Source of the DNA: a virus
DNA: 64,000 nucleotides
Reading direction: 5' to 3' (one strand)
IMG/VR virus record: IMGVR_UViG_3300047297_000301
Location: 35,691 to 99,690 of that record
Made by a program: the position numbers and the translations under genes. The notes under the pieces are model-generated. The model made no database searches and was not told the DNA's origin. It saw only the letters and a list, made by a program, of their open reading frames with translations. Below, piece by piece: positions 1 to 7,778 of this stretch; the stretch's first letter is position 1; each line of letters opens with the position of its first letter.

Positions 1-2
1 CT

Positions 3-662
3 ATTCAATTTTGGAATATGTTAATGGGCGACGGGTATAGTAACGCTAGTGCTACCACTGAGCGTATGCAAGGAGCTGACTCAGAAAATGAGTTACCCCG
101 TAGATTACAATTTGCAAGCGGTAATCGTGTAGGGTATATGCGCGACGTATTTCACTATGATAATAGTCAAGGCGAACCAGGACATACTCTTAGATGTCTG
201 CCCATTCGTAATACTAATTCAGGTAGTGTTTCGGTAAGTGTAAGTGGTGTTGTATCTAATTATTGGAGTAGTGGCCAAGAGGGTGCTCAAATAGCTTACT
301 TTACTCCTAATGCTGGTAAATATAGTACAGTTACTGCTGTAACTGGAACAAGTGTGGCTAACTTAACTAGTAATAATATTAGAGCAAAAGAACTAACAGG
401 ATCAGTAACTATTCCTGGAAATACAACCGTACTAGTTACCTTAACTAGTACTGACTGGTATGAAACTACGTATCGATTTAAAGACTGCAACTATTTTTAT
501 AAGTTACACGAAACTTTTACGGGAACTAATGGAGTAATTTGTGATATGCGTATGTTATCACATTTAGCTCGCGGAAGACCTTATTTACCATATACAGGAA
601 GTTTAGCTACTGCTTTAGCTCCATTATGGACAACTTGCGCAACGCAGTATGGAGATAGATAA
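3..662 (+). CDS. virion/tail-associated protein, 5' end cut by window edge
   Basis: The reading frame is open to the first base of the window, with in-frame codons before the first Met at 18, so the gene most likely starts upstream and only its last ~220 residues are seen. The visible part is rich in Ser, Thr, Asn and Gly with beta-prone stretches, typical of a phage fibre or decoration domain. It overlaps the next gene by TAATG. No specific family recognised; the role is inferred from composition and from its place before fibre genes. Confidence 0.6.
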   Translation: MQFWNMLMGDGYSNASATTERMQGADSENELPRRLQFASGNRVGYMRDVFHYDNSQGEPGHTLRCLPIRNTNSGSVSVSVSGVVSNYWSSGQEGAQIAYFTPNAGKYSTVTAVTGTSVANLTSNNIRAKELTGSVTIPGNTTVLVTLTSTDWYETTYRFKDCNYFYKLHETFTGTNGVICDMRMLSHLARGRPYLPYTGSLATALAPLWTTCATQYGDR

Positions 663-1039
663 TGAGTGCAAATATAATTGAAAACTTAACAGTATGTGAA
701 ATAAAGGAGATCATTAGTACTCCTACATTTCAAACAAATACTTTTTCACTAACAGATTCTTGTACTTTTTACATAACTAGTAATCCTGGTAGTACTGTAA
801 ATCTAACTAATGTTAGCTTAACTTCAAATGGTGTAATAACAGTTACTTTTATTAGCCCTAATGGAAGTATGGTAATACCTAGTACACTAACTGTTAACGG
901 TACTGGAGTAAGTATTAAATGGCAAGGCGGCACCGCTCCTAGCCAAAGCAGTAATCAAATTCAACTAGTAGTATTTTCTATAATTACTTTGAATAATGCT
1001 GTAGCACATGTAATTGGTGCAAAATCAAACTATAATTAA
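662..1039 (+). CDS. hypothetical beta-rich virion protein
   Basis: 125 residues. The start overlaps the previous stop (TAATG), implying translational coupling. The sequence is Thr/Ser/Asn/Val-rich without charged helices, compatible with a small beta-sandwich head or tail accessory protein. No family recognised. Its position between two fibre-like genes supports a tail-end structural role, as inference only. Confidence 0.55.
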   Translation: MSANIIENLTVCEIKEIISTPTFQTNTFSLTDSCTFYITSNPGSTVNLTNVSLTSNGVITVTFISPNGSMVIPSTLTVNGTGVSIKWQGGTAPSQSSNQIQLVVFSIITLNNAVAHVIGAKSNYN

Positions 1040-1047
1040 GGTATAAC

Positions 1048-1983
1048 ATGACAATTCTAAACAGAGTTTCTTCTGGAGTTATACTAAGCTCTGCTGCTGG
1101 AGGGGCTGCTGCTGCTGAAGTAGTAGCAGCCCCTGGACAAGCCTTGTTTGGCACTAATGTTGGTCCTGGTACTTATAGCTGGACGGTTCCCGCTAATGTT
1201 AAAACAATTAGCGCAGTGGCCGTAGGCGGTGGAGGCGGTGGTCCATATATTTGGGACAATGGCGGTGGCGGTGGAGGGGGCTTAGGGTGGAAAAATAGTA
1301 TTCCAGTTCAACCTGGTCAATCAATTACCGTTGAAGTAGGTAGTGGAGGCGGCTGGTGGAGTTTTGGGGCTAGTCCAGGTACCTTAAGTTATGTACTAAG
1401 TAGTTCTGTCGTACGAGGCGGTCCTGGTCAGCCAGGGCGTAGCGGTGCAGGTGGTAGCTACACAGGCGATGGTGGTGGCAATGGCGGTGCTGGAGGCAAC
1501 TTTGGTGGAGACAATAGCGGTGGCGGCGCTGGTGGTTACACTGCTCAAGGCGGTAATTACAACCAACCTAGTTTTGGTTGGGGCGGCGGTGGTGGTGGTT
1601 ATTACTCAAGTTTTGGTGGTACAGCTGCAGGCGGAGGCGTTGGTTTACGTGGCACTCAAGTACTTCCTAATGGATTCGGCAGTGCTACTGTTTATTGTTA
1701 TAGCCCTTGGCAAGGATACAATACTACTTTTAGCTTTGGTGCTGGTGGTGGTGGTGGTGCTGGTGGTGGAGGCAATGGTGACTATGGTCAAACACCCTGG
1801 ACTAGTTTTGGACCATGGAATGGTATTAGTGCCAAAGGCGGTACTTATGGTGGTGGCGGAGGTGGTAGTGGTACTCACGGATTTAATGGTTATACTGGCG
1901 GCCCAGGTGCTCAAGGCGGTTGCCGTATTATTTGGGGCAAAGGCAGAGAATTTCCAGGTACCTTAACAGACGATGTATTATAA
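1048..1983 (+). CDS. glycine-rich tail fibre / adhesin-like protein
   Basis: 311 residues. After a short Ala-rich N-terminus comes a beta segment of the kind GTYSWTVPANVKTISAVAVG, then about 200 residues dominated by runs of 4-8 glycines broken by aromatic residues and Asn. This pattern is known from phage distal fibre adhesins and caps, where Gly-rich segments pack as polyglycine II helices and the loops between them bind the receptor. The Gly codons create GGN-rich DNA and spurious long frames on both strands. A tail-assembly chaperone-like gene follows directly. Receptor binding is inferred. Confidence 0.7.
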   Translation: MTILNRVSSGVILSSAAGGAAAAEVVAAPGQALFGTNVGPGTYSWTVPANVKTISAVAVGGGGGGPYIWDNGGGGGGGLGWKNSIPVQPGQSITVEVGSGGGWWSFGASPGTLSYVLSSSVVRGGPGQPGRSGAGGSYTGDGGGNGGAGGNFGGDNSGGGAGGYTAQGGNYNQPSFGWGGGGGGYYSSFGGTAAGGGVGLRGTQVLPNGFGSATVYCYSPWQGYNTTFSFGAGGGGGAGGGGNGDYGQTPWTSFGPWNGISAKGGTYGGGGGGSGTHGFNGYTGGPGAQGGCRIIWGKGREFPGTLTDDVL

Positions 1984-2003
1984 CATTGGTTAACTAATAA
2001 AAT

Positions 2004-2489
2004 ATGAAATTATATATAAAAATAGACGGACAAGGTGGCACTATAGATCACCCTATGCAATTTGATTCTGCGCAAGTTACTATAAGTTTTCTATTAAACA
2101 AAGAAGCTGAATCAGTTAGCGAACAAGAAATATTAGCAAATGGTTTTGCAATTTTTGAAAATTTTCAAGTTGGTATTGCTGAGCAGATTATATCTGATAA
2201 TGGGTATAAACAATTACCAAACGGTAATTGGACTAGAAATTATGTGCTAAAAGAATTAACTCAGGAAGAAAAATTAGATAAATGGATACGCGGACGCAGA
2301 GACAAAATGCTTTTTATGAGTGATTGGTCACAGTTAACAGATAATGAATTAACTGATGCAGAACGTGCAAAATGGTTAGAGCACAGGCGGTATTTAAGAA
2401 AAATGCCAGAAATATATGCAAATATAACACATCCTGAAGAAGCTGTGTGGCCCGAACCTCCATTGCGAAAACCGTTACCCAAAGTTTAA
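2004..2489 (+). CDS. tail fibre assembly / tail assembly chaperone-like protein
   Basis: 161 residues. The C-terminal half holds the pattern RxxMLxxSDWSQL...LTxxxRAxWxxxRxxLR...P....WPEPP, characteristic of the phage tail assembly chaperone domain found in fibre assembly proteins. Such proteins help the fibre fold and trimerise and are usually encoded just after the fibre, as here. The N-terminal ~90 residues are not recognised. Confidence 0.7.
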   Translation: MKLYIKIDGQGGTIDHPMQFDSAQVTISFLLNKEAESVSEQEILANGFAIFENFQVGIAEQIISDNGYKQLPNGNWTRNYVLKELTQEEKLDKWIRGRRDKMLFMSDWSQLTDNELTDAERAKWLEHRRYLRKMPEIYANITHPEEAVWPEPPLRKPLPKV

Positions 2490-2490
2490 A

Positions 2491-3027
2491 ATGACTACAT
2501 TAAAAGAGTTAACTCATGAAATTCATGAACAAGCAGAATTCCATCCATTTACTAAACTAGTTTTATCAAAAAATATTACTAATCAGATATACGGGGATTT
2601 TTTATATAATCAGCACGCAGTATACCATACACTGGAAACAGTAGCTGGTATACGTGGATTATTAACAGACTTGCCAGGATTATGTCGAGCTGACTTAATA
2701 CGTGAAGATTTAGACGACCTAAGTATAACAACCGTCAAACTATATACTAGCACTCACAAGTATACTCACTATGTGGCATGCAATCTAACAGATGATCAAT
2801 TACTAGCGCACCTATACGTACGACATATGGGCGATATGTATGGCGGTCAAATGATTAAAAAATGTGTTCCTGGCAATGGCCGTATGTATAAGTTTGAAAA
2901 TCGCAAAGAATTAATTCAAGCTTTGCGAAACAAATTAGATACCTCAATGGCTTCTGAAGCCATTCATTGTTTTGGTTATGCTATTCAACTATTTACAGAG
3001 TTAGCCAATGAGCACAATATTCAGTAA
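2491..3027 (+). CDS. ho: heme oxygenase (biliverdin-producing)
   Basis: 178 residues. Family knowledge: heme oxygenase opens heme to biliverdin, releasing CO and ferrous iron, with electrons from ferredoxin or another reductase. Seen here: the N-terminal helix LKELTHEIHEQAEFHPF places His12 where the proximal heme ligand lies, and residues 107-120 (HLYVRHMGDMYGGQ) match the family signature HxYxRYLGDLSGGQ, including the catalytic Asp (Asp115) and the flexible Gly-Gly. It is shorter than cyanobacterial HO1 (~240 residues). The stop lies 20 bases inside the next gene, a bilin reductase, so the two are probably translated together as one pathway. It sits just after tail-fibre genes, not beside photosynthesis genes. 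Confidence 0.88.
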   Translation: MTTLKELTHEIHEQAEFHPFTKLVLSKNITNQIYGDFLYNQHAVYHTLETVAGIRGLLTDLPGLCRADLIREDLDDLSITTVKLYTSTHKYTHYVACNLTDDQLLAHLYVRHMGDMYGGQMIKKCVPGNGRMYKFENRKELIQALRNKLDTSMASEAIHCFGYAIQLFTELANEHNIQ

Positions 3028-3694
3028 ACTAAAAGCTCATGCAGCGGAATTGGAAACAATTCTTGCTGCACGAGCTTTTCCTTTGCCAACAGAGTACGAT
3101 TCTGGTTGGTACACTAAGAATTTTTCTAGTGCTTGGATCCGACGTGGTAACTTAGATGTTATTGACGTGTCAGAATCCAAAAAACTTTATATGATGCACT
3201 TGTGTATATTCCCGCACGTTTACGATGCAGCCCCTATTTACGGCTTTGACATTGTAGCAGGAACAAATAAAATCACAGGAGCGTTTTTAGATTTTTCACC
3301 TACAGGCGACCCTGAGCACCCAATGTGCAAATGGTTTCAAGAGTTTGTAGAACCTACTTCGTGGGCAAAACCACGAGAGCTGCCTGAATGGGCACGAAAT
3401 ATATTTTCAAACCGCATGGTTGCAGCAGGTAATATTAATACTGATTTTGAACTTGCAGTTATACTAGAGATTTCAAAGAAGTCGTTAATTTACTACTTGG
3501 ACAGTATATCAAAATATCGTCCAGCACTAAAATACGAAGATATGGTAGCACAACATAATTTTACTGAAAAGCAAAATTATTACTGTCAGCAACAAAAATG
3601 TAACCCACATACTCCACGAGTATTGAAAACACTAGGATTTAACGATGATCAAGTACATGAGTACATACATAAAGAACTATTTCCTGAAGTATGA
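3008..3694 (+). CDS. ferredoxin-dependent bilin reductase (PebS/PcyX/PcyA family)
   Basis: 228 residues. The core HLCIFPHVYDAAPIYGFD then IVAGTNKITGAFLDFSPTG is the diagnostic central sheet of ferredoxin-dependent bilin reductases (pattern FP...PIxGxDxV....xxDxSP). Asp95 occupies the conserved substrate-protonating Asp position. The family reduces biliverdin to phycoerythrobilin, phycocyanobilin or related bilins. Product class cannot be told by eye; viral four-electron enzymes (PebS, and PcyX from uncultured marine viruses) are the nearest precedent. The start ATG lies inside the end of the heme oxygenase gene, so substrate supply and use are coupled. No phycobiliprotein, bilin lyase or ferredoxin gene is in the window, so electrons and any acceptor protein would come from the host or from elsewhere in the phage. 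Confidence 0.85.
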   Translation: MSTIFSKLKAHAAELETILAARAFPLPTEYDSGWYTKNFSSAWIRRGNLDVIDVSESKKLYMMHLCIFPHVYDAAPIYGFDIVAGTNKITGAFLDFSPTGDPEHPMCKWFQEFVEPTSWAKPRELPEWARNIFSNRMVAAGNINTDFELAVILEISKKSLIYYLDSISKYRPALKYEDMVAQHNFTEKQNYYCQQQKCNPHTPRVLKTLGFNDDQVHEYIHKELFPEV

Positions 3695-3739
3695 ACAACA
3701 ATGGATAGATTATTGGTATCATTACGGAGGACCTAAATA

Positions 3740-4156
3740 ATGTGGATACTACAATTTTTACCCAACTGGATATTTTACTTAGCATTAATAGCAGGCATAG
3801 CCGCCCTTTTAATCACACATTTTGTTAAAGTATTACCTAACGCGCAGTTAATTAAATTAGCAAGCGTTGCAGTAGTTTTGTTTAGCATTTTTATGATAGG
3901 TGCTATATCAAATAATGATGCTTGGCTAGCCAAAATCAAAGACTTAGAAGTTAAGGTTGCACAAGCAGAAGCTAAGTCAGCTGCAACAAATACTGATATT
4001 GTAGAAAAAACTGTTGTAAAAACGCAAATTGTTAAACAACGTGGTCAAGACATTGTTAAGTATGTAGACCGCGAAGTTGTTAAGTATGACACAACTTGTG
4101 TTATTCCCAAAGAATTTGTACTTGTACACAACCGTGCAGCAGAGGCACCAAAATGA
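3740..4156 (+). CDS. inner-membrane spanin-like protein (i-spanin)
   Basis: 138 residues. Two hydrophobic segments (about 9-27 and 38-56) are followed by a heptad-like Lys/Glu/Ala-rich region (about 63-110) that would lie in the periplasm. Its stop overlaps the start of a small lipoprotein by ATGA, the classical Rz/Rz1 arrangement. i-Spanin and o-spanin bridge the envelope and fuse the two membranes at the last step of lysis. Two membrane segments rather than one is a little unusual. Confidence 0.65.
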   Translation: MWILQFLPNWIFYLALIAGIAALLITHFVKVLPNAQLIKLASVAVVLFSIFMIGAISNNDAWLAKIKDLEVKVAQAEAKSAATNTDIVEKTVVKTQIVKQRGQDIVKYVDREVVKYDTTCVIPKEFVLVHNRAAEAPK

Positions 4157-4416
4157 AATTGTTAATATTATCATTAGTTTTGTTACTTAGTGCCTGCACA
4201 ACTGTTCCAGTGGTCGCAAAGTTTCCACAAGCACCAGGTGCACTAGTACAAGAGCCTTGCCCTAACTTGCAAAAACTGCAAGACGAAGCCAAATTATCAG
4301 ATGTTGCAAAAATTGTAACGGTTAATTATACCGAATACTATATGTGCGCTGTGAAATTAGAAGCCTGGCAGCGTTGGTATCGTGAACAAAAAACCATTTA
4401 TGAAAGCGTGAAGTAA
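4153..4416 (+). CDS. outer-membrane lipoprotein, o-spanin candidate
   Basis: 87 residues. The start at 4153 is chosen because it gives a textbook lipoprotein signal: MKLLILSLVLLLSAC with lipobox LLSAC, cleavage before Cys15. An upstream in-frame Met (4096) would bury this signal. The gene overlaps the i-spanin stop by 4 bases and the endolysin start by TAATG. The mature part is Pro-rich near its N-terminus, then helical. Confidence 0.7.
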   Translation: MKLLILSLVLLLSACTTVPVVAKFPQAPGALVQEPCPNLQKLQDEAKLSDVAKIVTVNYTEYYMCAVKLEAWQRWYREQKTIYESVK

Positions 4417-5030
4417 TGGAATTAACACTTGCTCAACTAAAACAAATTGTTGATAAAAATCCACATATAGAGTACTGGCATCGTGCATTAGTACAACTAT
4501 TACCAGAATACGAAATTAACACTCCACAACGCATGGCAGCTTTTTTAGCGCAATGCGCACACGAGTCAGGCGGGTTTCGTGCAATCAAAGAAAACTTAAA
4601 CTATCGTGCAGTTACGCTCAGGAAGATTTTTGGCAAATACTTTCCCACTGATGAAATGGCTCAACAATATGCAAACAAACCAGAAAAAATTGCTAACTTA
4701 GTTTATGCTAATAGGATGGGTAATGGCGGACCTGAAACAGGCGATGGCTATCGTTATTCGGGTCGTGGACTGATTCAGCTAACTGGCAAAGACAATTACT
4801 TTTGGTTTGCCGCTTCAATAAACTTAACAGCTGAAGCTGCTAGTGAATATATGGAAACCTTTGAAGGTGCAGCACAATCGGCGTGCTGGTTCTGGGAAAC
4901 AAACAACTTAAATCAGTGGGCAGATAAAGACGATATCTTAACACTAACTAAACGTATCAATGGCGGTACTATTGGCCTAGAAGATCGTATAAAACATTAT
5001 GAACATGCCAAGCATGTACTAGGAGCCTAA
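4416..5030 (+). CDS. endolysin, glycoside hydrolase family 19 (chitinase-like muramidase)
   Basis: 204 residues. The motifs AHESGGF (catalytic Glu50), RMGN...GYRYSGRGLIQLTGKDNY and the Trp-rich C-terminal segment SACWFWETNNLNQWAD are those of phage GH19 endolysins that cut peptidoglycan glycan strands. There is no signal peptide, so release through a holin is expected. It lies directly behind the spanin pair and completes the lysis cassette. Confidence 0.9.
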   Translation: MELTLAQLKQIVDKNPHIEYWHRALVQLLPEYEINTPQRMAAFLAQCAHESGGFRAIKENLNYRAVTLRKIFGKYFPTDEMAQQYANKPEKIANLVYANRMGNGGPETGDGYRYSGRGLIQLTGKDNYFWFAASINLTAEAASEYMETFEGAAQSACWFWETNNLNQWADKDDILTLTKRINGGTIGLEDRIKHYEHAKHVLGA

Positions 5031-5033
5031 GCG

Positions 5034-5171
5034 GTGCTTGCCGCTTGGTTAGTTTCATTAACATTAAGTTATGCCAAACCTGAAGAATATGAATGTGTTA
5101 GGTGGGCATGGACTGGAGACGTATATAATCGAAAAGTAATTTGTTTAGAATGGCGTAAAAAACGCCGATAG
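5034..5171 (+). CDS. small conserved-looking membrane-anchored protein
   Basis: 45 residues from a GTG start, placed between endolysin and the next gene. A short hydrophobic N-terminus (about residues 2-13) is followed by YECVRWAWTGDVYNRKVICL and a basic tail WRKKRR. Gene packing (3 bases after the endolysin stop, next RBS directly behind) supports it as real. The function is unknown. Confidence 0.5.
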   Translation: MLAAWLVSLTLSYAKPEEYECVRWAWTGDVYNRKVICLEWRKKRR

Positions 5172-5180
5172 GGGGTAAGT

Positions 5181-5678
5181 ATGATAGATCCAATGACCGC
5201 ACTAGCGGGGATACAAACGGCCATTTCTATGGTTAAAAAAGCCAGCGCAGTTGCTAACGATTTAGGGTCGTTAGCACCAATGATTGGCAAAATGTTTGAT
5301 GCTAAAAGCACGGCAACTAAAGCTTTAATGGAAGCAAAGAAGTCTGGCAAAGGCAACAACATGGGCACTGCCTTACAAATTGAGATGGCCCTAGAACAAG
5401 CCAGAGCATTTGAAGAAGAACTAAAAATGTTGTTTATGCAAACAGGCAAAATTGATGTTTGGAACAAGATTAAAGCACGTCAGGCTGAAATGGATGCCAA
5501 TGATGCTAATGAACTAAGACTTTTTAATGCTCAAGAACGAGCACGTAAACAAAAAGAAGAAGAATTAAACGAATGGGCTATGATACTTGGTGGAGCTGCT
5601 TTTGTTTTATTTATAATGTTTATTGGCGGATACGAACTAATGCAATACTGCCAAACAGGTAATAGGTGTGGCCGATGA
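5181..5678 (+). CDS. C-terminally membrane-anchored helical protein
   Basis: 165 residues: a hydrophobic or amphipathic N-terminus, a long charged helical middle (about 85-130), then one strong transmembrane segment (about 134-152) and a short Cys-containing tail. An RBS (GGGGG) precedes the ATG. The stop overlaps the next start (ATGA). It sits in the lysis region. Family not recognised. Confidence 0.6.
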   Translation: MIDPMTALAGIQTAISMVKKASAVANDLGSLAPMIGKMFDAKSTATKALMEAKKSGKGNNMGTALQIEMALEQARAFEEELKMLFMQTGKIDVWNKIKARQAEMDANDANELRLFNAQERARKQKEEELNEWAMILGGAAFVLFIMFIGGYELMQYCQTGNRCGR

Positions 5679-5824
5679 ATGAGTACCAAAAAACAGCGGA
5701 TTTGTGTTTTAAAATATTCACTTACGGATGTGTAGCACTTTATGCTTTAGGGTTTTTAAAATTTTTACCAGACGATCTATCAGATAAAATTGTTAATTTA
5801 TTATTAGGAAAAATAGGGCTATAA
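5675..5824 (+). CDS. small membrane protein
   Basis: 49 residues starting in the ATGA overlap with the upstream gene; one transmembrane segment (about 13-31), then an acidic PDDLSDK stretch. It lies in an unbroken chain of overlapping small membrane-protein genes, which is the main support. Confidence 0.6.
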   Translation: MNEYQKTADLCFKIFTYGCVALYALGFLKFLPDDLSDKIVNLLLGKIGL

Positions 5825-6130
5825 ATGCACAATGATTTAAAACTATTTAAATGGGCAATACTTTTGTTATCAATACCTTTAGCTTTAGCATTTTTTGGTA
5901 AAGACAGCTATCGCTACCCATGTCAAGACCCTGCAAACTGGGAAAAAGATTACTGTAAAGTACCTATCTGTGACGTTAACAGAACTTGCCCAGAGCATAT
6001 TTTCAAAGGCCAACGCGATCCAAGACTAGGACCTCCCAAAGATGGACAAACTCAAACAACTAATCAGTCATTTGCAGCAACAACTGCGTGCACACCTCAG
6101 CAAACACAAGGAGCTACCCGTGGAAAGTAA
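5825..6130 (+). CDS. secreted or anchored Cys-containing small protein
   Basis: 101 residues. The N-terminal hydrophobic segment (about 8-23) looks like a signal anchor. The exported part carries six Cys (for example YPCQDPANW, DYCKVPICD, RTCPEH) and the stretch FKGQRDPRLGPPKDGQ. Its 3' end overlaps the next gene by 89 bases in another frame. Function unknown; a lysis or envelope role is inferred from position. Confidence 0.55.
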   Translation: MHNDLKLFKWAILLLSIPLALAFFGKDSYRYPCQDPANWEKDYCKVPICDVNRTCPEHIFKGQRDPRLGPPKDGQTQTTNQSFAATTACTPQQTQGATRGK

Positions 6131-6578
6131 CCCAATTATTTATACTGAAGATCAGCTAATGGCGCGCCTAAAATTCTTTATTGGGATTTGTTTGGCCCTT
6201 ACATTAACTGGCATTGTGTTTGTAGTTTTGTACTCCATTATTTTTATTACTCAACCGCTAAACGCTATTAGCCCGATTGACCAAAAGTTCTTTGAGATGA
6301 TTATTCCTATTGCTACCTTTTTAACAGGTACATTATCAGGAATTATGTTAGCAGGTGGTAGCAAAGAAGAAATGGAAATGAAACGTGACATGATTAAACA
6401 AGCGCAAGAAAATTCAAATACTTATGCTAAAGCTAATCCTGTAAAGATTGAACCAACCTTTTCGCCAGGATTCTCAACAACTGCAGGGTTTAATGGAACT
6501 AGTGCTGCTCCTGTTACTAATATTACTTATATTAACGGAAAGCCCGCTCCACAACAAGCACCACATCCAGAGATTTAA
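6042..6578 (+). CDS. membrane protein with two transmembrane segments
   Basis: 178 residues. A hydrophilic helical N-terminus (~45 residues) precedes two transmembrane helices (about 47-71 and 86-105), then a charged helix and a Pro/Thr-rich tail. The first 89 bases overlap the upstream gene; a later start such as Met39 would remove most of that overlap, so the start is uncertain. Possibly a holin or antiholin component. Confidence 0.55.
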   Translation: MDKLKQLISHLQQQLRAHLSKHKELPVESNPIIYTEDQLMARLKFFIGICLALTLTGIVFVVLYSIIFITQPLNAISPIDQKFFEMIIPIATFLTGTLSGIMLAGGSKEEMEMKRDMIKQAQENSNTYAKANPVKIEPTFSPGFSTTAGFNGTSAAPVTNITYINGKPAPQQAPHPEI

Positions 6579-6797
6579 ATGGATAACGTAAAAATTATGT
6601 TATCAGAAGACTCAGCCGTTAGTAGTAAACGAGTAATTACTTTTTTAGCTTTTTTACTATGTGCTGGTGCTTTTATAGCTATGATACTTGGTTATCCCAT
6701 AGACGCAAAACTATTTGATTCTATGATGTTTATTGTAATTGCAGGATTAGGATTTACAGCAAGCGAAAAGTTTGCATCAACTAAGGAAAAGAAATGA
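6579..6797 (+). CDS. holin candidate
   Basis: 72 residues with two transmembrane helices (about 19-37 and 46-62) and a Lys-rich C-terminus (STKEKK), the size and layout of class II phage holins. Immediately follows the previous stop and overlaps the next gene by 4 bases. Membrane topology plus position near spanins and endolysin is the only evidence. Confidence 0.55.
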   Translation: MDNVKIMLSEDSAVSSKRVITFLAFLLCAGAFIAMILGYPIDAKLFDSMMFIVIAGLGFTASEKFASTKEKK

Positions 6798-7009
6798 AAA
6801 AATTTATTGTAGCTGTTATTGCTAGTTTCGCACTTGTGTCAGCATTAGCTTGCGAAGCCGCAGAAACCAAAAAAGTCTGTAAAGAAAAAACAGATAAAGC
6901 TGGAAAGCCTGTACTAGACAAAGCAGGCAAACCTCAAGAAGAATGCAAAACTATTAAAGTACACCAAAAACTTGAAGGTACTAAAGTTGAAGACGCTAAG
7001 AAGAAGTAA
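6794..7009 (+). CDS. small secreted Lys-rich protein
   Basis: 71 residues. A clear N-terminal signal peptide (MKKFIVAVIASFALVSALA) is followed by a short hydrophilic chain with the repeated unit KAGKP and three Cys. Last gene of the lysis/membrane cluster; a sigma-70 promoter follows at 7018. Function unknown. Confidence 0.55.
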   Translation: MKKFIVAVIASFALVSALACEAAETKKVCKEKTDKAGKPVLDKAGKPQEECKTIKVHQKLEGTKVEDAKKK

Positions 7010-7017
7010 ATTTATAT

Positions 7018-7046
7018 TTGACAGACACATCTAGGTCTGCTATAAT
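7018..7046 (+). promoter_or_regulatory. sigma-70 promoter for phoH operon
   Basis: TTGACA at 7018-7023, 17-bp spacer, TATAAT at 7041-7046: an exact consensus promoter, 43 bases before the phoH start and directly after the lysis cluster. Confidence 0.88.
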
Positions 7047-7088
7047 ATAAATAGGCAGATCAATTTTATCAACCTTACAAGGAAGTTT

Positions 7089-7775
7089 ATGGCAAGTGGT
7101 AAAAGAGCAAGACGCGACAATGTAATTCAATTGGAACGTAACCCAGTAGAGTATGGATTTACAGATGTAAAACCTTTAAACTTTATACAAGCAGAATATC
7201 TAAGAGCAATTCAATCTAATCAAATAGTATTTGGTGTAGGAAGTGCTGGAACAGGTAAGACGTATGTAGCAGCAACATATGCTGCGGGAGAACTCTTTCA
7301 TAGACGTATTCAGAAGATAGTTCTGACTAGACCCAACGTAGAAACAGGTCGTGGGCTAGGATTTTTACCAGGTACACTAGAGGAGAAATACGCTCCCTAT
7401 CTAGAACCTTTTGATAATGTGTTTGCTCGTAGCCTTGGCAAAGGTTTTTATGAGTATGCACTAAAAGCAAAAACAATTGAGCCTAAACCACTGGGTTTTA
7501 TGCGGGGTGCAACTTTTGACAATTGCATCGTTCTCTTAGATGAAGCACAAAATGCTACAAAAGAAGAGATGAAAATGCTGTTATCACGTATTGGTAAAAA
7601 TTGTAAAATGATTATCTCAGGAGATGTAGATCAATCTGATATTCCTGATTCAGGACTATCAGACGCAATTCATCGTTTAGACTGTATTCCAGATATTGAA
7701 GTTGTCAGATTCATGGATGATGATATTGTACGATCTAAAATGTGTAAACAAATTATATTAGCTTATAGAGATTAA
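7089..7775 (+). CDS. phoH: PhoH-like ATPase
   Basis: 228 residues. Walker A GSAGTGKT at 51-58 and Walker B IVLLDEAQN, in the usual PhoH P-loop NTPase order. The host PhoH N-terminal extension is lacking, as in most phage copies. PhoH proteins are widespread in aquatic phages; an RNA or stress-related role is proposed for the family but its job in infection is unknown. RBS AAGGAAG precedes the ATG. It is first behind the consensus promoter at 7018. Confidence 0.9.
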   Translation: MASGKRARRDNVIQLERNPVEYGFTDVKPLNFIQAEYLRAIQSNQIVFGVGSAGTGKTYVAATYAAGELFHRRIQKIVLTRPNVETGRGLGFLPGTLEEKYAPYLEPFDNVFARSLGKGFYEYALKAKTIEPKPLGFMRGATFDNCIVLLDEAQNATKEEMKMLLSRIGKNCKMIISGDVDQSDIPDSGLSDAIHRLDCIPDIEVVRFMDDDIVRSKMCKQIILAYRD

Positions 7776-7778
7776 ATT

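Noticed and set aside
1445-1966. Long frames on both strands within the glycine-rich fibre gene
   Set aside because: They arise from the repetitive GGN codons of the real gene, have no ribosome binding site and very biased composition.
3008-3694. Naming the bilin reductase PebS or PcyA outright
   Set aside because: Motifs place it in the family, but substrate-class residues cannot be assigned safely without an alignment.
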